Source: Alkaliphilus peptidifermentans DSM 18978
GTDB lineage: Bacteria > Bacillota > Clostridia > Peptostreptococcales > Natronincolaceae
NCBI RefSeq assembly: GCF_900101495.1
Contig: NZ_FMUS01000003.1
Location: 62,001 to 126,000, forward strand
Reading direction: 5' to 3'
Length of the DNA stretch: 64,000 bases
This document shows, piece by piece, positions 18,066 to 26,641 of this stretch. The notes under the pieces were generated by a model. The model saw nothing but the letters and a program-made list of their open reading frames with translations. It ran no database searches and was not told the origin of the DNA. The number at the start of each line of letters is the position of its first letter. The first letter of the stretch is position 1. A program made the translations under genes and the position numbers.

Positions 18066-18715
18066 TATTCAACACCTCCTGCTTTTACTGTTGCTGGTGA
18101 AAGACTTTCCTCTTCGGCTTCAGGAACAAGTGAATTGGCAACCCATATTAAAATAGCCAGCATAAAGAAGGCGCCAGGTGGCATTATCATGAATATCCAA
18201 TTTGGCCACCACGAACCAACAACTTGAATACCAAAAAGAGTACCAAAGCCCAAGAGTTCTCTAAAAAAAGCTATTGTTAAAAGAACAAATGTATATCCAA
18301 TTCCTGATGCCACACCGTCTAGAAAAGCAGGTAGAGGGGGATTTTTCTGAGCAAAGGATTCACAACGACCCATGATGATACAATTGGTGATAATTAATCC
18401 AACATATGGTCCTAATGCTTCACTCATTGTAGGATAATAGGCTTTTAATATAATATCAACTATTATTACATAAGCAGATATTATTAGGGTCTGCACCATC
18501 ATTCTAATATGCTTTGGTGTATATCTTCGTATAAATGAGACCGTTAAACTTGAAAAGGATGTAACAAAAATTAGCCCAATTCCCATAACCAGAGAGTTTA
18601 GCATTAGGTTCGTTACTGCAAGAGCAGAACAGATACCTAAAATTTGACGATATATAGGGTTATCTTTAAAAATAGCCATGGAAAATATATTCTTAATTTC
18701 TTTTATTTTAATCAT
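18065..18715 (-). CDS. nqrD: Nqr subunit D
   Basis: The start is ATG 18715 (MIKIKEIKN), behind AAGGGGGTC; an upstream frame extension overlaps nqrC and lacks a site. The 216-residue protein has six helices and the NqrD/RnfE marks QILGICSALAVTNL and LIITNCIIMGRCESFA, with the cysteines expected for the intramembrane cluster. It overlaps the end of nqrC by 8 bases. Confidence 0.9.
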   Translation of the reverse strand: MIKIKEIKNIFSMAIFKDNPIYRQILGICSALAVTNLMLNSLVMGIGLIFVTSFSSLTVSFIRRYTPKHIRMMVQTLIISAYVIIVDIILKAYYPTMSEALGPYVGLIITNCIIMGRCESFAQKNPPLPAFLDGVASGIGYTFVLLTIAFFRELLGFGTLFGIQVVGSWWPNWIFMIMPPGAFFMLAILIWVANSLVPEAEEESLSPATVKAGGVE

Positions 18716-19319
18716 TGGAAAGACCCCCTTTTTCCTTAAGGATGTCATTTAAGTTATTGTTTAAGATCCTTCTTACAGCATTGGAGGTGCCAGTAGCTCC
18801 AGTTATTGAGTCTACTTGTCCATCTGGGTGTGGTCGATAAAGGATATATTCATCCTCCTTGGTATGATCAATCTCAATGCCCCTAAATTGTTCTTTGAAT
18901 TGTGTCTCGTCAATTCTACCCCCCAACCCCGGAGTTTCACTATGGGAGATGAAGTCAACACCAATGATTTCATTAAAATCTGGTGAAAGGGCAATAAAGC
19001 CCTTAAGGGTACCCCAAACTGCTTCACCTTCTATAGGGAATATATATCCAACCTTAAGATCATTTTTATACCCTTCGTAATATGTAAAATCATCAGTGTT
19101 TTGCTCAATGATATTATTATTAAAAAGGGAGCTTACTTCAGTAGCAGATTGCTTATCAGTAGGGAAATCTAGTACATATAAAAGGGATTTTTGCTGTTTT
19201 AGTTCCTGATTAAGCATTACTTGTTCACTGGTAAATTCATTAATAATTGCCAGGATACCAGTAAAAATAACAGATATAACAAGCATAAAAATTATGGCTT
19301 TATAATTGAATTTCTTCAT
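18708..19319 (-). CDS. nqrC: Nqr subunit C (covalent FMN subunit)
   Basis: This 203-residue protein has one N-terminal helix (about residues 8-26) and a periplasmic-side FMN-binding domain. The flavinylation motif is DSITGATGTSNAV (near residue 180), where the Thr of GAT would carry FMN by phosphoester bond; this needs an ApbE flavin transferase, not encoded here. It is shorter than proteobacterial NqrC (about 257). Its start overlaps the nqrB stop by 4 bases (ATGA). Confidence 0.9.
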   Translation of the reverse strand: MKKFNYKAIIFMLVISVIFTGILAIINEFTSEQVMLNQELKQQKSLLYVLDFPTDKQSATEVSSLFNNNIIEQNTDDFTYYEGYKNDLKVGYIFPIEGEAVWGTLKGFIALSPDFNEIIGVDFISHSETPGLGGRIDETQFKEQFRGIEIDHTKEDEYILYRPHPDGQVDSITGATGTSNAVRRILNNNLNDILKEKGGLSND

Positions 19320-20278
19320 GCTGCCTTCACCTGCTTTCGTTTCCTTGAATTCAAGTTTTTAAAACCAATATCTATGATGGGGGCAAAGGTATTCATTATT
19401 AGTACTGCAAACATAGCACCGCCAACAAAAATTCCATATACCCTTATTAATAAAGTAATAATTCCAATAAACAAACCATATATTATTTTTGCTTCTTTAT
19501 TTTTGGGGGCTGTTATTGGCTCGGTGGCAAAAAATATTGCCACAAAAAGTATGCCTCCAGATAGTAGCCCGAAAAGTGGTCCAGGGTCATTTGCAACACC
19601 CATCAGTGTTAAGATACTACTTAAACCAACAAACCCAATAATAGGAGACACCATTAAACGCCAATCTGCAGCCTTTGTATAAAGGAGGATTACAGCACCA
19701 ATTAGTATTAAGAAAACGCTTGTTTCACCCATTGAGCCTGAAACATTTCCCCAGAAAAGCTGTTGTAAAGGTAAGGCTTCACCCGTTTGCCTTAAAATTG
19801 TTAAGGGAGTTGAGCTGGACATTGTATCTACTGCAGGTGTCATATATTGAAGGAATCCACCTGGAAATGTGTCGGCAGCAACATTCCATCTAACTGTTAG
19901 GTATTCTGGAAAGCATACATAAAGAAAGGTCCTTCCAGCAAGGGCTGGATTAAATACATTATGTCCAAAGCCACCAAAGACTTCCTTTGCGAAGGCAATA
20001 CCAAAAATAATTCCTATAATAGCAACCCAAAAGGGAGTAGACACCGGTAAGGTGAGGGTGAAAAGAATAGCAGATACTATTACAGCTTCAGTAACGGGTT
20101 TTTTTTGCTTTCTTTTAAATATTAATTCCGTTAAAAAACCAAATAGAACTACAACTGACATTAGTATGATTGTTCGCCAACCAAAGAAGTAAATAGCACC
20201 AAAGATTACTGGTATCAGACTATATAGAACCTTTCTCATCATGGGCTGCTTCATAAAAATATTTTTACTTATGGGCAT
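19316..20278 (-). CDS. nqrB: Nqr subunit B (membrane FMN subunit)
   Basis: This 320-residue membrane protein has about ten helices and is first in the operon, starting behind AAGGAGG. It matches the NqrB/RnfD family: GGFGHNVFNPALAGRTF and the flavinylation region VDTMSSSTPLTIL (about residue 155). It is some 90 residues shorter than typical NqrB and near RnfD size, because the N-terminal extension is short. In known Nqr it contacts quinone and the sodium path. No nqrA precedes it; the next gene upstream is a tRNA on the other strand. Confidence 0.9.
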   Translation of the reverse strand: MPISKNIFMKQPMMRKVLYSLIPVIFGAIYFFGWRTIILMSVVVLFGFLTELIFKRKQKKPVTEAVIVSAILFTLTLPVSTPFWVAIIGIIFGIAFAKEVFGGFGHNVFNPALAGRTFLYVCFPEYLTVRWNVAADTFPGGFLQYMTPAVDTMSSSTPLTILRQTGEALPLQQLFWGNVSGSMGETSVFLILIGAVILLYTKAADWRLMVSPIIGFVGLSSILTLMGVANDPGPLFGLLSGGILFVAIFFATEPITAPKNKEAKIIYGLFIGIITLLIRVYGIFVGGAMFAVLIMNTFAPIIDIGFKNLNSRKRKQVKAA

Positions 20279-20481
20279 TTTTTAACCTCCTTAATGTAAT
20301 AATAAATGATAATATCCTTCTACCCAAGAAATAGCATTTCAAAACACGGAGGGTAAAATCTTGTACTGGTAATATATACGTTTTTAGAATTAGAATAATG
20401 AAAACTATATTAACAGAAAAATAAAACCTCAAATTAAATTTTAAATATAATATAATTAAACATTAACTTAATATATATTTC

Positions 20482-20510
20482 TTGAATTTCACTAATAAAG
20501 ATGTTATTAT
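20482..20510 (+). promoter_or_regulatory. Probable promoter of tRNA-Val
   Basis: TTGAAT, 17 bases, TATTAT, ending 25 bases before the tRNA. Confidence 0.6.
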
Positions 20511-20535
20511 AAATTATATTTATGTCGAATATTTT

Positions 20536-20611
20536 GGGCAATTAACTCAGCTGGTAGAGTGTTTCCTTGACGTGGAAGAAGTCATGGGTTCGAGTCCCTT
20601 ATTGCCCACCA
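20536..20611 (+). tRNA. tRNA-Val (anticodon GAC)
   Basis: The cloverleaf is readable. The acceptor GGGCAAT pairs with ATTGCCC. The D arm is ACTC-AGCTGGTA-GAGT. The anticodon stem TTTCC/GGAAG encloses loop TTGACGT, so the anticodon is GAC, and the T loop is TTCGAGT. The 3' CCA is encoded. The T stem has one T-T mismatch. GAC reads valine codons GUC and GUU. It is a single tRNA with its own promoter and terminator. Confidence 0.93.
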
Positions 20612-20625
20612 ATTAGAAAAATAAA

Positions 20626-20668
20626 AAGCAAGGCATTCAGAGAATAATAATCTGACGCCTTGTTTTTT
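20626..20668 (+). terminator. Terminator after tRNA-Val
   Basis: CAAGGC-A-TTCAGA pairs with TCTGA-C-GCCTTG and is followed by T6. Confidence 0.85.
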
Positions 20669-20721
20669 ATTTGTTTGATATACCAAATAACAAAACTCGA
20701 ATATATTATTATAAAAAATAA

Positions 20722-20750
20722 TTGACCTTCATAAATAAGAGGTATATAAT
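20722..20750 (+). promoter_or_regulatory. Sigma-A promoter of the potassium operon
   Basis: TTGACC, 17 bases, then a consensus TATAAT (20745-20750), about 15 bases before the riboswitch. Confidence 0.75.
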
Positions 20751-20763
20751 TAATATCAAATTT

Positions 20764-20895
20764 ATTTATTCGCTGAGTTCATTTATGAAGCGGGGGACCC
20801 AATTTTAGGGGCGAATTCCATATGGATAGGATAACTCTTTCAATCCGAGCCCGTCAGCTAACCTCGTAAGCGTTGAAAGGGGAGCCTATGGCTAA
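20764..20895 (+). promoter_or_regulatory. c-di-AMP riboswitch (ydaO/yuaA class)
   Basis: The conserved segments of this class are present in order: CGCTGAGTTC, GAAGCGGGGGACCCA, TTTTAGGGGCGAATTCC, CCGAGCCCGTCAGCTAACC and TCGTAAGCGTTGAAAGG. The class senses cyclic di-AMP and commonly turns off potassium-uptake and cell-wall genes. Here it leads a histidine kinase plus Trk-type potassium-uptake operon and is followed by a terminator hairpin, so it should be an OFF switch. Recognition is by consensus. Confidence 0.92.
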
Positions 20896-20902
20896 TTTTT
20901 TG

Positions 20903-20927
20903 ACCATGACTCTTCATGGTTTTTTTA
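20903..20927 (+). terminator. Terminator of the c-di-AMP riboswitch
   Basis: ACCATGA pairs with TCATGGT around a 4-base loop and runs into seven T residues, 39 bases before the kinase start. Confidence 0.88.
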
Positions 20928-20965
20928 TGTTTAAAAGATAAAATCAAGTGTAGGATGGTGATCTT

Positions 20966-22816
20966 TTGAAGAAGAGTATTAAAGCAAAAATGCTTATGAT
21001 TTTTATACTTATATTTACTATACTTGCTACCAATAGTATCTGGGCAATAATCAATTTTAATAGGCTAAATAATTCAATAGACAATATTATGGAGTCAAAC
21101 TATAGAACAATAGTTGCTGCACAAAATATGATTGTTGCTTTGGAACGACAAGATAGTGCTGAACTGACACAAATGTTTACTGTAGATGGAAGTGCCGAGA
21201 AAATCTTCTTAGAAAACGAAAAAGAATTTATTAAGTGGTTAGCAAGGGCAGAGGATAATATAACTGAAATAGGAGAAGCTGATATACTGATTATCATCAA
21301 TGAAATGTATACACAATATATTAAGCAATTTAATGAATTAATAAGAATACAAACAAATGATGGACCAGGGGCTGCAAGAGACTACTATTACAATGAAATA
21401 TTACCAGTATTTGAAAGTACTAAGGAAGAGTGTAGGAATCTTTTAAATCTCAATCAAAATGCTATGCTAGATCGTAGAGATAGAGCTAAAGCTATAGGTA
21501 AAAATGCCTCCTATTCTACTATCCTTTTATCAATCATTACAATTCTTATAGGTTTAATATTAGCTATTTATATTTCGAATAAAATGATAAAGCCGATATA
21601 TAATTTAATAGAGAAAATCAAAGGTATAACTGAGGGTGACTACAGCCAACAGCTGGATATAGACAGTAGTGATGAAATAGGAGAATTGGCAAGAGAATTT
21701 AATACTATGACTAGGAAATTAGAGTCTTATGAAGTGCTTAATATAAAGAAGCTTATGAAGGAAAAGCAAAAAGCTGAAGCTATAGTAGAAAGCATAAGTG
21801 ATGGAATAATTGTAACAGATGAAAACAATAAAATATTACTAGTAAACAGAGCTGCTGAAAAGGGCCTTGGTATAAGAGAAAAAGAAGTTTTAAATAGACA
21901 TTTTCTTGAAACTATTAAGAGGGAAGAAATCTTTCAAATGATTGATGAGGTGAAAAACTCAGAAGATATAAAATCGTATAAGAAATATATAAATATTACA
22001 GTTACTACTGATGAGAAAACTAGACACTATCGTATTAATGTTAGACCAATTATGGATAAGGATGGTGATAATGTTGGAGTAGTAACGTTGATGCAGGATA
22101 TAACAAAGCTTAAAGAAATTGATGATATGAAATCTGATTTTGTTTCTACAGTTTCTCATGAATTTAGAACTCCCTTAACATCTATTAGTATGGCAGCAGG
22201 GTTACTATTAGATAAAACCTCAGGAGAAATAAACGAAAATCAAGCAGAACTATTGGAGGCCATTATAGAGGATAATGAGAGACTTAAAAACTTAGTTAGT
22301 GATCTACTAGATCTTTCAAAATTTGAATCGGGTAAAGTTACAATGGATATAGAGCTTCAGGATATAAATGAAATGATCGAATACGCTGTTAAGCAGTTTA
22401 GGCAAAGAGCAAAGGATAGAAATATTTCATTGGAGATTGATGTAAAAGAGAATATGCCAAAGGTTAATGCGGATTTCAATAAAATATCCTGGGTATTAAC
22501 GAATTTAGTTGGAAATGCGCTAAGGTATACACCTAGAGATGGCTCAGGAAAGATCGTAATTAAAGCAAAGGAAACTGCTAATAAAATATTAGTATCTGTA
22601 GCTGATAATGGGAAAGGCATAGCAGAAGAATATCAGGAGAGAATTTTTAGTAAATTTATTCAAGTTAAAGATGACAATGGGGATGAAAAGGGTGGCACTG
22701 GCTTAGGTCTTGCCATAAGCAAAGAAATTATAAATGCCCATGGTGGTGAGATATGGGTAGATAGTAAACTAGGAGATGGAAGTATATTCTATTTTTCACT
22801 TTATGTAGGCACCTAA
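20966..22816 (+). CDS. Sensor histidine kinase, first gene of the potassium operon
   Basis: The 616-residue kinase starts at TTG 20966 behind TAGGATGGTG. It has a first membrane helix (about 9-29), an extracytoplasmic four-helix-bundle-like sensor (about 30-180) and a second helix (about 183-203). HAMP, a PAS domain (ESISDGIIVTDENNKILLVN), HisKA with the phosphorylated His in TVSHEFRTPLTS, and a HATPase follow; the HATPase has NLVGNALRYTP, ADNGKGIAEEYQ and GGTGLGLAISKE. The two response regulators directly downstream are its likely partners. The signal may be turgor or ions, given the operon, but that is inference. Confidence 0.92.
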   Translation: MKKSIKAKMLMIFILIFTILATNSIWAIINFNRLNNSIDNIMESNYRTIVAAQNMIVALERQDSAELTQMFTVDGSAEKIFLENEKEFIKWLARAEDNITEIGEADILIIINEMYTQYIKQFNELIRIQTNDGPGAARDYYYNEILPVFESTKEECRNLLNLNQNAMLDRRDRAKAIGKNASYSTILLSIITILIGLILAIYISNKMIKPIYNLIEKIKGITEGDYSQQLDIDSSDEIGELAREFNTMTRKLESYEVLNIKKLMKEKQKAEAIVESISDGIIVTDENNKILLVNRAAEKGLGIREKEVLNRHFLETIKREEIFQMIDEVKNSEDIKSYKKYINITVTTDEKTRHYRINVRPIMDKDGDNVGVVTLMQDITKLKEIDDMKSDFVSTVSHEFRTPLTSISMAAGLLLDKTSGEINENQAELLEAIIEDNERLKNLVSDLLDLSKFESGKVTMDIELQDINEMIEYAVKQFRQRAKDRNISLEIDVKENMPKVNADFNKISWVLTNLVGNALRYTPRDGSGKIVIKAKETANKILVSVADNGKGIAEEYQERIFSKFIQVKDDNGDEKGGTGLGLAISKEIINAHGGEIWVDSKLGDGSIFYFSLYVGT

Positions 22817-22829
22817 GAGGGGGTACAGT

Positions 22830-23198
22830 ATGAAAAAAGTTCTAATTGTTGAAGATGAAAAGAATATAATATTATCTTTAAAAATGCTACTAATGAAAGA
22901 GGGATATAAAATTGAAGTAGCAACTAATGGAATAGACGCTATAAAGCTAGCACAGGAAGCTTTACCTGATTTAATATTTTTAGATATTGTACTTCCTTAC
23001 GTAAATGGATACTTGGTTTGTGAAGCATTACGGGAGGATCCAAATACTAAACATATACCAATAATCTTTACAAGTGCAAAAAACCAAGAAAAAGACATTC
23101 AAAGAGCCTTTGAGGTAGGTGGAAGTGATTATATTGTAAAACCTTTCACTCCGGCACAGATCAAAGAATTACTGATTAAATATCTTAAGGAGGAATAG
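22830..23198 (+). CDS. Single-domain response regulator (CheY-like)
   Basis: This 122-residue receiver has the acidic pair E8/D9, phospho-acceptor D52 (FLDIVLPYVNG), the Thr/Ser position in IIFTSAKNQ and the switch lysine in YIVKPFTP. There is no output domain, so it works by protein contact or as a phosphate relay. It starts 13 bases after the kinase and stops 2 bases before the next regulator. Confidence 0.92.
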   Translation: MKKVLIVEDEKNIILSLKMLLMKEGYKIEVATNGIDAIKLAQEALPDLIFLDIVLPYVNGYLVCEALREDPNTKHIPIIFTSAKNQEKDIQRAFEVGGSDYIVKPFTPAQIKELLIKYLKEE

Positions 23199-23200
23199 AA

Positions 23201-23887
23201 ATGAACAAAAAAATACTAATAGTAGATGATGAAAAAAACATAAGGTTAACCCTTAAGCAATGTCTGCAAAATGATGATTATGAGTTGGATACAGCAGTAA
23301 ATGGAGAGGAAGCTGTTCCTAAGATACTAAATAATGAATATGATTTAGTGCTTCTTGATATTAAAATGCCCGGTTTAAATGGCATGGAGGTACTTAATAA
23401 ATTAAGGGAAAAGAGTAATAAGGTAAATGTAATAATGATGACAGCCTATGGAACTATAGAAAATGCTGTAGAGGCTATGAAGATGGGTGCCATTGACTTT
23501 GTTAGTAAACCCTTTACACCCGAAGAAATAAGAGAAATGGTAACAAGAGTATTAAATAGAGAAAGCTTAAAGGAGGATAAACTTCAAACCTTTAAACAAA
23601 TTATAGATTATGCTAAGAAATGTATTTTAACAAATGATATAAAAAAAGCTGAAGATTATTTGAAGAAAAGTATAATCTTAGATATAAATTCTCCTGAACC
23701 ACACAACCTTCTAGGCGTAATAAATGAGTATAGAAATGAGATTAATCAAGCCCAAAAGCACTATAGAGCTGCTTTGGCTTTAGATCCAACCTATAAACCA
23801 GCAGATAAAAACCTTGAAAGAACAGCACAAATGAGATATACACAAGTAGGAATCAACATGGGAGGATTCAGTAATGAAGAAGAATAA
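23201..23887 (+). CDS. Response regulator with C-terminal TPR-like helices
   Basis: The 228-residue protein has a receiver (D9/D10, phospho-acceptor D53 in LLDIKMPGLNG, MMTAYGT, FVSKPFTP), then about 100 residues of helical repeats (IIDYAKKCILTNDIKKAEDYLKKSI; EPHNLLGVINEYRN; QKHYRAALALDPTYKPADKN) typical of tetratricopeptide units. No DNA-binding domain is visible, so output is probably by protein interaction, perhaps with the RCK proteins encoded next. Its end overlaps the next gene by 14 bases. Confidence 0.9.
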   Translation: MNKKILIVDDEKNIRLTLKQCLQNDDYELDTAVNGEEAVPKILNNEYDLVLLDIKMPGLNGMEVLNKLREKSNKVNVIMMTAYGTIENAVEAMKMGAIDFVSKPFTPEEIREMVTRVLNRESLKEDKLQTFKQIIDYAKKCILTNDIKKAEDYLKKSIILDINSPEPHNLLGVINEYRNEINQAQKHYRAALALDPTYKPADKNLERTAQMRYTQVGINMGGFSNEEE

Positions 23888-24305
23888 TGATGAATATATC
23901 ATTATAGTTGGATGTGGTAGACTGGGGTCACACTTAGCTAGCCTTCTTTCAAAAACAAGAAGAAGTGTAGTAGTTATTGATAAAGAACAGCATGCATTCC
24001 ACAGGCTTTCTGATGACTTTAGTGGATTTACAATCGAAGCAGATGCTATTGAGATAGATACACTACTAGAAGCAAAGATTAACAAGGCAGATGTATTAGT
24101 AGCTACAACTAATGATGACAATACAAATATTATGGTAGCACAAATTGCAAAAACAATTTATGGGGTACCAAAGGTTGTAGCAAGATTATTTGAACCTAGC
24201 AGAAAGATTGTTTATGAGGAACTCGATGTAGAAACCATAAGTCCTACAGTTCTCTCTTCTATAGCTTTTAAGAACATTATAGTAGGCTCAGAAATGGAGG
24301 ATTAA
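23874..24305 (+). CDS. TrkA-like RCK N-domain protein (143 aa)
   Basis: This protein contains only an RCK_N (NAD-binding) Rossmann domain: IIIVGCGRLGSHLASLLS, the acidic VVVIDKEQHAF strand end, EADAIEID and ADVLVATTNDDNTNIMVAQIA. No RCK_C domain follows. It starts inside the end of the upstream regulator behind GGGAGG, so it is translationally coupled. With the full-length TrkA next to it, it could form a mixed gating ring on TrkH. A stand-alone short RCK beside a full one is less common. Confidence 0.88.
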   Translation: MKKNNDEYIIIVGCGRLGSHLASLLSKTRRSVVVIDKEQHAFHRLSDDFSGFTIEADAIEIDTLLEAKINKADVLVATTNDDNTNIMVAQIAKTIYGVPKVVARLFEPSRKIVYEELDVETISPTVLSSIAFKNIIVGSEMED

Positions 24306-24308
24306 TAA

Positions 24309-24977
24309 ATGAATATTATTATAGTTGGGGGAGGTAAAGAAGTTCATTTTCTTACCAAATCCTTTCTATCAAAGGGATATAGAGTAACAATTATTAATAA
24401 AGATGAGGAATATTGCAAAAAATTAGCAAGAATCCACGAAAGGGCAAATATTGTTCATGGTGATGGAACGAAACCATATATTTTAGAAGATTCTGGTGCA
24501 GCCTATTCTCAAATGGTTATAGCATTAACATCAAATGACCCCGATAACTTAGTCATTTGCCAAGTTGCCGAGAAAATGTTTAAGGTAATAAAAACCTTTG
24601 CTATTGTAAATGATCCAAGAAATATTGAGATATTTAAAAAGCTAGGAGTTGACACAGTAATAAGTACAGCTAATATTATATCATCTCTAATTGAGCAGAA
24701 AATTGCTGTAGATGATATTACTAATCTCATACCTATTGAAGAAGGTAAGGTATCTATAATGGAAATTGAAATAAGCAAAGGATATCCAGTTGTTGGTAAT
24801 ATTTTGAGTGATATAGCTTTTCCAAAGGAAGCAGTTGTTGGATGTATAATGCGCAATGGTATTGCAGTAATTCCTCGGGGGAATACAGAGGTAAAAGAAG
24901 AAGATAAATTAATTATATTATCATTACCAAATGTTCAGTCTGCTGTATTAAGGGTTATAAGAGGAAGGACTGATTAG
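24309..24977 (+). CDS. trkA: TrkA family potassium uptake regulator
   Basis: This 222-residue protein has RCK_N (IIIVGGGKEVHFLTKSF, HGDGTKPYILEDSG, VIALTSNDPDNLVICQVA) and RCK_C (about 140-222, ISKGYPVVGNILSDIAF through EEDKLIILS). It binds NAD(H)/ATP or c-di-AMP-type ligands in the family and gates the membrane subunit. It lies 3 bases after the short RCK gene and 2 bases before trkH. Starts behind GGAGG. Confidence 0.92.
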   Translation: MNIIIVGGGKEVHFLTKSFLSKGYRVTIINKDEEYCKKLARIHERANIVHGDGTKPYILEDSGAAYSQMVIALTSNDPDNLVICQVAEKMFKVIKTFAIVNDPRNIEIFKKLGVDTVISTANIISSLIEQKIAVDDITNLIPIEEGKVSIMEIEISKGYPVVGNILSDIAFPKEAVVGCIMRNGIAVIPRGNTEVKEEDKLIILSLPNVQSAVLRVIRGRTD

Positions 24978-24979
24978 AA

Positions 24980-26461
24980 ATGATATATATACAACAATTA
25001 AGGGAAAGATATCAGTTAACTATAGGGTACCTAGGTACGATAGTTATTGGAATAGGTATAGCTCTATTAATCCCCCTTTTAATAGTACCTATTTATAAAG
25101 GTGAAGTAGAACAGATTAAGTATTTTTTAATACCATCAGTTTTTTCAATAGTACTAGGTTATATAATAAGAAAAGCAAATTTAGATAAAGAGGCTACTTT
25201 AACTCTACATGAAGGAGGCGTTATAGTTGTTTTTGCATGGTTTATTACTATAATAATATCAGCTACGCCTTTTATCCTATCTGGACAACTTAACTTTACC
25301 CAAGCAATGTTTGAATCTGTTAGTGGATGGACAACTACAGGATTATCAGTTGTTGATGTCACTAAAACACCGAATACTTTTTTATTATGGAGAAGTATAA
25401 TGCAATTTTTAGGAGGGGCTGGACTTGCTGTTGTAATGCTTTCTGCAATAATTGGCCCCCATGGATTAGGTTTATATAATGCTGAAGGCCGTTCTGATAA
25501 ATTGTTACCTGATGTTGCAAAGTCAACAAAATTAATTATGACTATTTATCTAAGCTATATAGTTGCAGGTATAGTTCTATATATTATAGCAGGAATGAAC
25601 TGGTTTGACGCTATAAATCATGCAATAGCAGCTTTATCTACTGGAGGATTTTCAACAAAGGTAGATAGCATTGGTGAATTTAATAGTGTTGCTATTGAAC
25701 TTATAACAATAGTACTAATGTTTTTAGGAACCATTAACTTTGCAGCACATTTTTTACTTTTGAAGGGTGAAATTAAGAGATTCTTTAAAATTGGTGAAAT
25801 ACGATTTATGTTTTTTATTTTATCCTTAGCAATTCCAATCACTATAGTTATTGCCCTTCTAGGAATCTATAACACATTAGGTAAAACAATTAGAGTAGGA
25901 GTTTTTGAACTAGTATCTGCTCTATCTACTACAGGCTTTTCAACTGTTGGATATGAAGGCTGGCCTAGCTTCGCTATATTTATAATGATAGCGCTTATGA
26001 TAATAGGAGGAGGTGCTGGCTCAACAGCTGGCGGATTGAAGCAATACAGAGTATATATAATGTTAAAGTCTTTAATTTGGAATTTAAAAGGCTATCTAGT
26101 GCCTAGAAACACTGTAAGGCAGGAGTATGTCATCAGACCAGAAGGGAAGTACTATGTTCCTAAAAAACATATAGTTGAAATTACTGCATTTGCTACTATA
26201 TATTTTATAGTCTATGTTATTGGAGTGTTAATAATGTTAGCTTATGGATTCCCATTACAAGAATCAATGTTTGAGTTTGCATCTACTTTAGGCACAGTTG
26301 GTTTATCTGTGGGAATAACATCACCTGATACTCCTGTGTTAATTTTGTGGTCACAGATTTTAGGTATGATGTTAGGAAGGCTAGAGTTCTTTGTATTCTT
26401 TTTTGCTGGTGTTAAGATTATTAGAGACACTAAATTGATGGCAACAAGTTTTAAAAGATAA
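24980..26461 (+). CDS. trkH: Trk/Ktr-type potassium uptake membrane protein
   Basis: This 493-residue protein with ten to twelve membrane helices has four selectivity-filter-like loops: SVSGWTTTGLSV, ALSTGGFSTK, ALSTTGFSTVGYEG and STLGTVGLSVGIT. It also has the GGGAGSTAGGLKQYR loop of TrkH/KtrB transporters. It imports K+ (often with Na+) across the membrane under control of the RCK subunits upstream. Its position at the end of a c-di-AMP-riboswitch operon fits the known link between c-di-AMP and potassium. Confidence 0.94.
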   Translation: MIYIQQLRERYQLTIGYLGTIVIGIGIALLIPLLIVPIYKGEVEQIKYFLIPSVFSIVLGYIIRKANLDKEATLTLHEGGVIVVFAWFITIIISATPFILSGQLNFTQAMFESVSGWTTTGLSVVDVTKTPNTFLLWRSIMQFLGGAGLAVVMLSAIIGPHGLGLYNAEGRSDKLLPDVAKSTKLIMTIYLSYIVAGIVLYIIAGMNWFDAINHAIAALSTGGFSTKVDSIGEFNSVAIELITIVLMFLGTINFAAHFLLLKGEIKRFFKIGEIRFMFFILSLAIPITIVIALLGIYNTLGKTIRVGVFELVSALSTTGFSTVGYEGWPSFAIFIMIALMIIGGGAGSTAGGLKQYRVYIMLKSLIWNLKGYLVPRNTVRQEYVIRPEGKYYVPKKHIVEITAFATIYFIVYVIGVLIMLAYGFPLQESMFEFASTLGTVGLSVGITSPDTPVLILWSQILGMMLGRLEFFVFFFAGVKIIRDTKLMATSFKR

Positions 26462-26474
26462 TGGGGGAATATAA

Positions 26475-26609
26475 GTGCTAATTAAAAGCTACGAAATTAA
26501 AAGAGGGAACTTGTTTTATAGAGAAGATAAGGAATTTATATCAATTTTTCAAGAAATAAGATGGATATTAAAAATGAGATTAAAAGGATTTAAAGTAAAA
26601 AAATTGTAA
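26475..26609 (+). CDS. Small basic protein (44 aa) following trkH
   Basis: GTG 26475 follows GGGGGA with 6-7 bases spacing and opens a 44-codon frame ending TAA 26609. The product is basic (MLIKSYEIKRGN, then FQEIRWILKMRLKGFKVKKL) and its C-terminal half could form an amphipathic helix. It begins 13 bases after trkH, so it would be in the same message. I know no family. It may be real or chance; spacing and ribosome site favour real. Confidence 0.45.
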   Translation: MLIKSYEIKRGNLFYREDKEFISIFQEIRWILKMRLKGFKVKKL

Positions 26610-26641
26610 AACAAATAGTTAAATAATATAGAGGTGAAACC

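Noticed and set aside
16354-20278. Rnf complex
   Set aside because: The last gene is an NqrF with ferredoxin and FAD/NADH domains, and no RnfB or RnfC is present.
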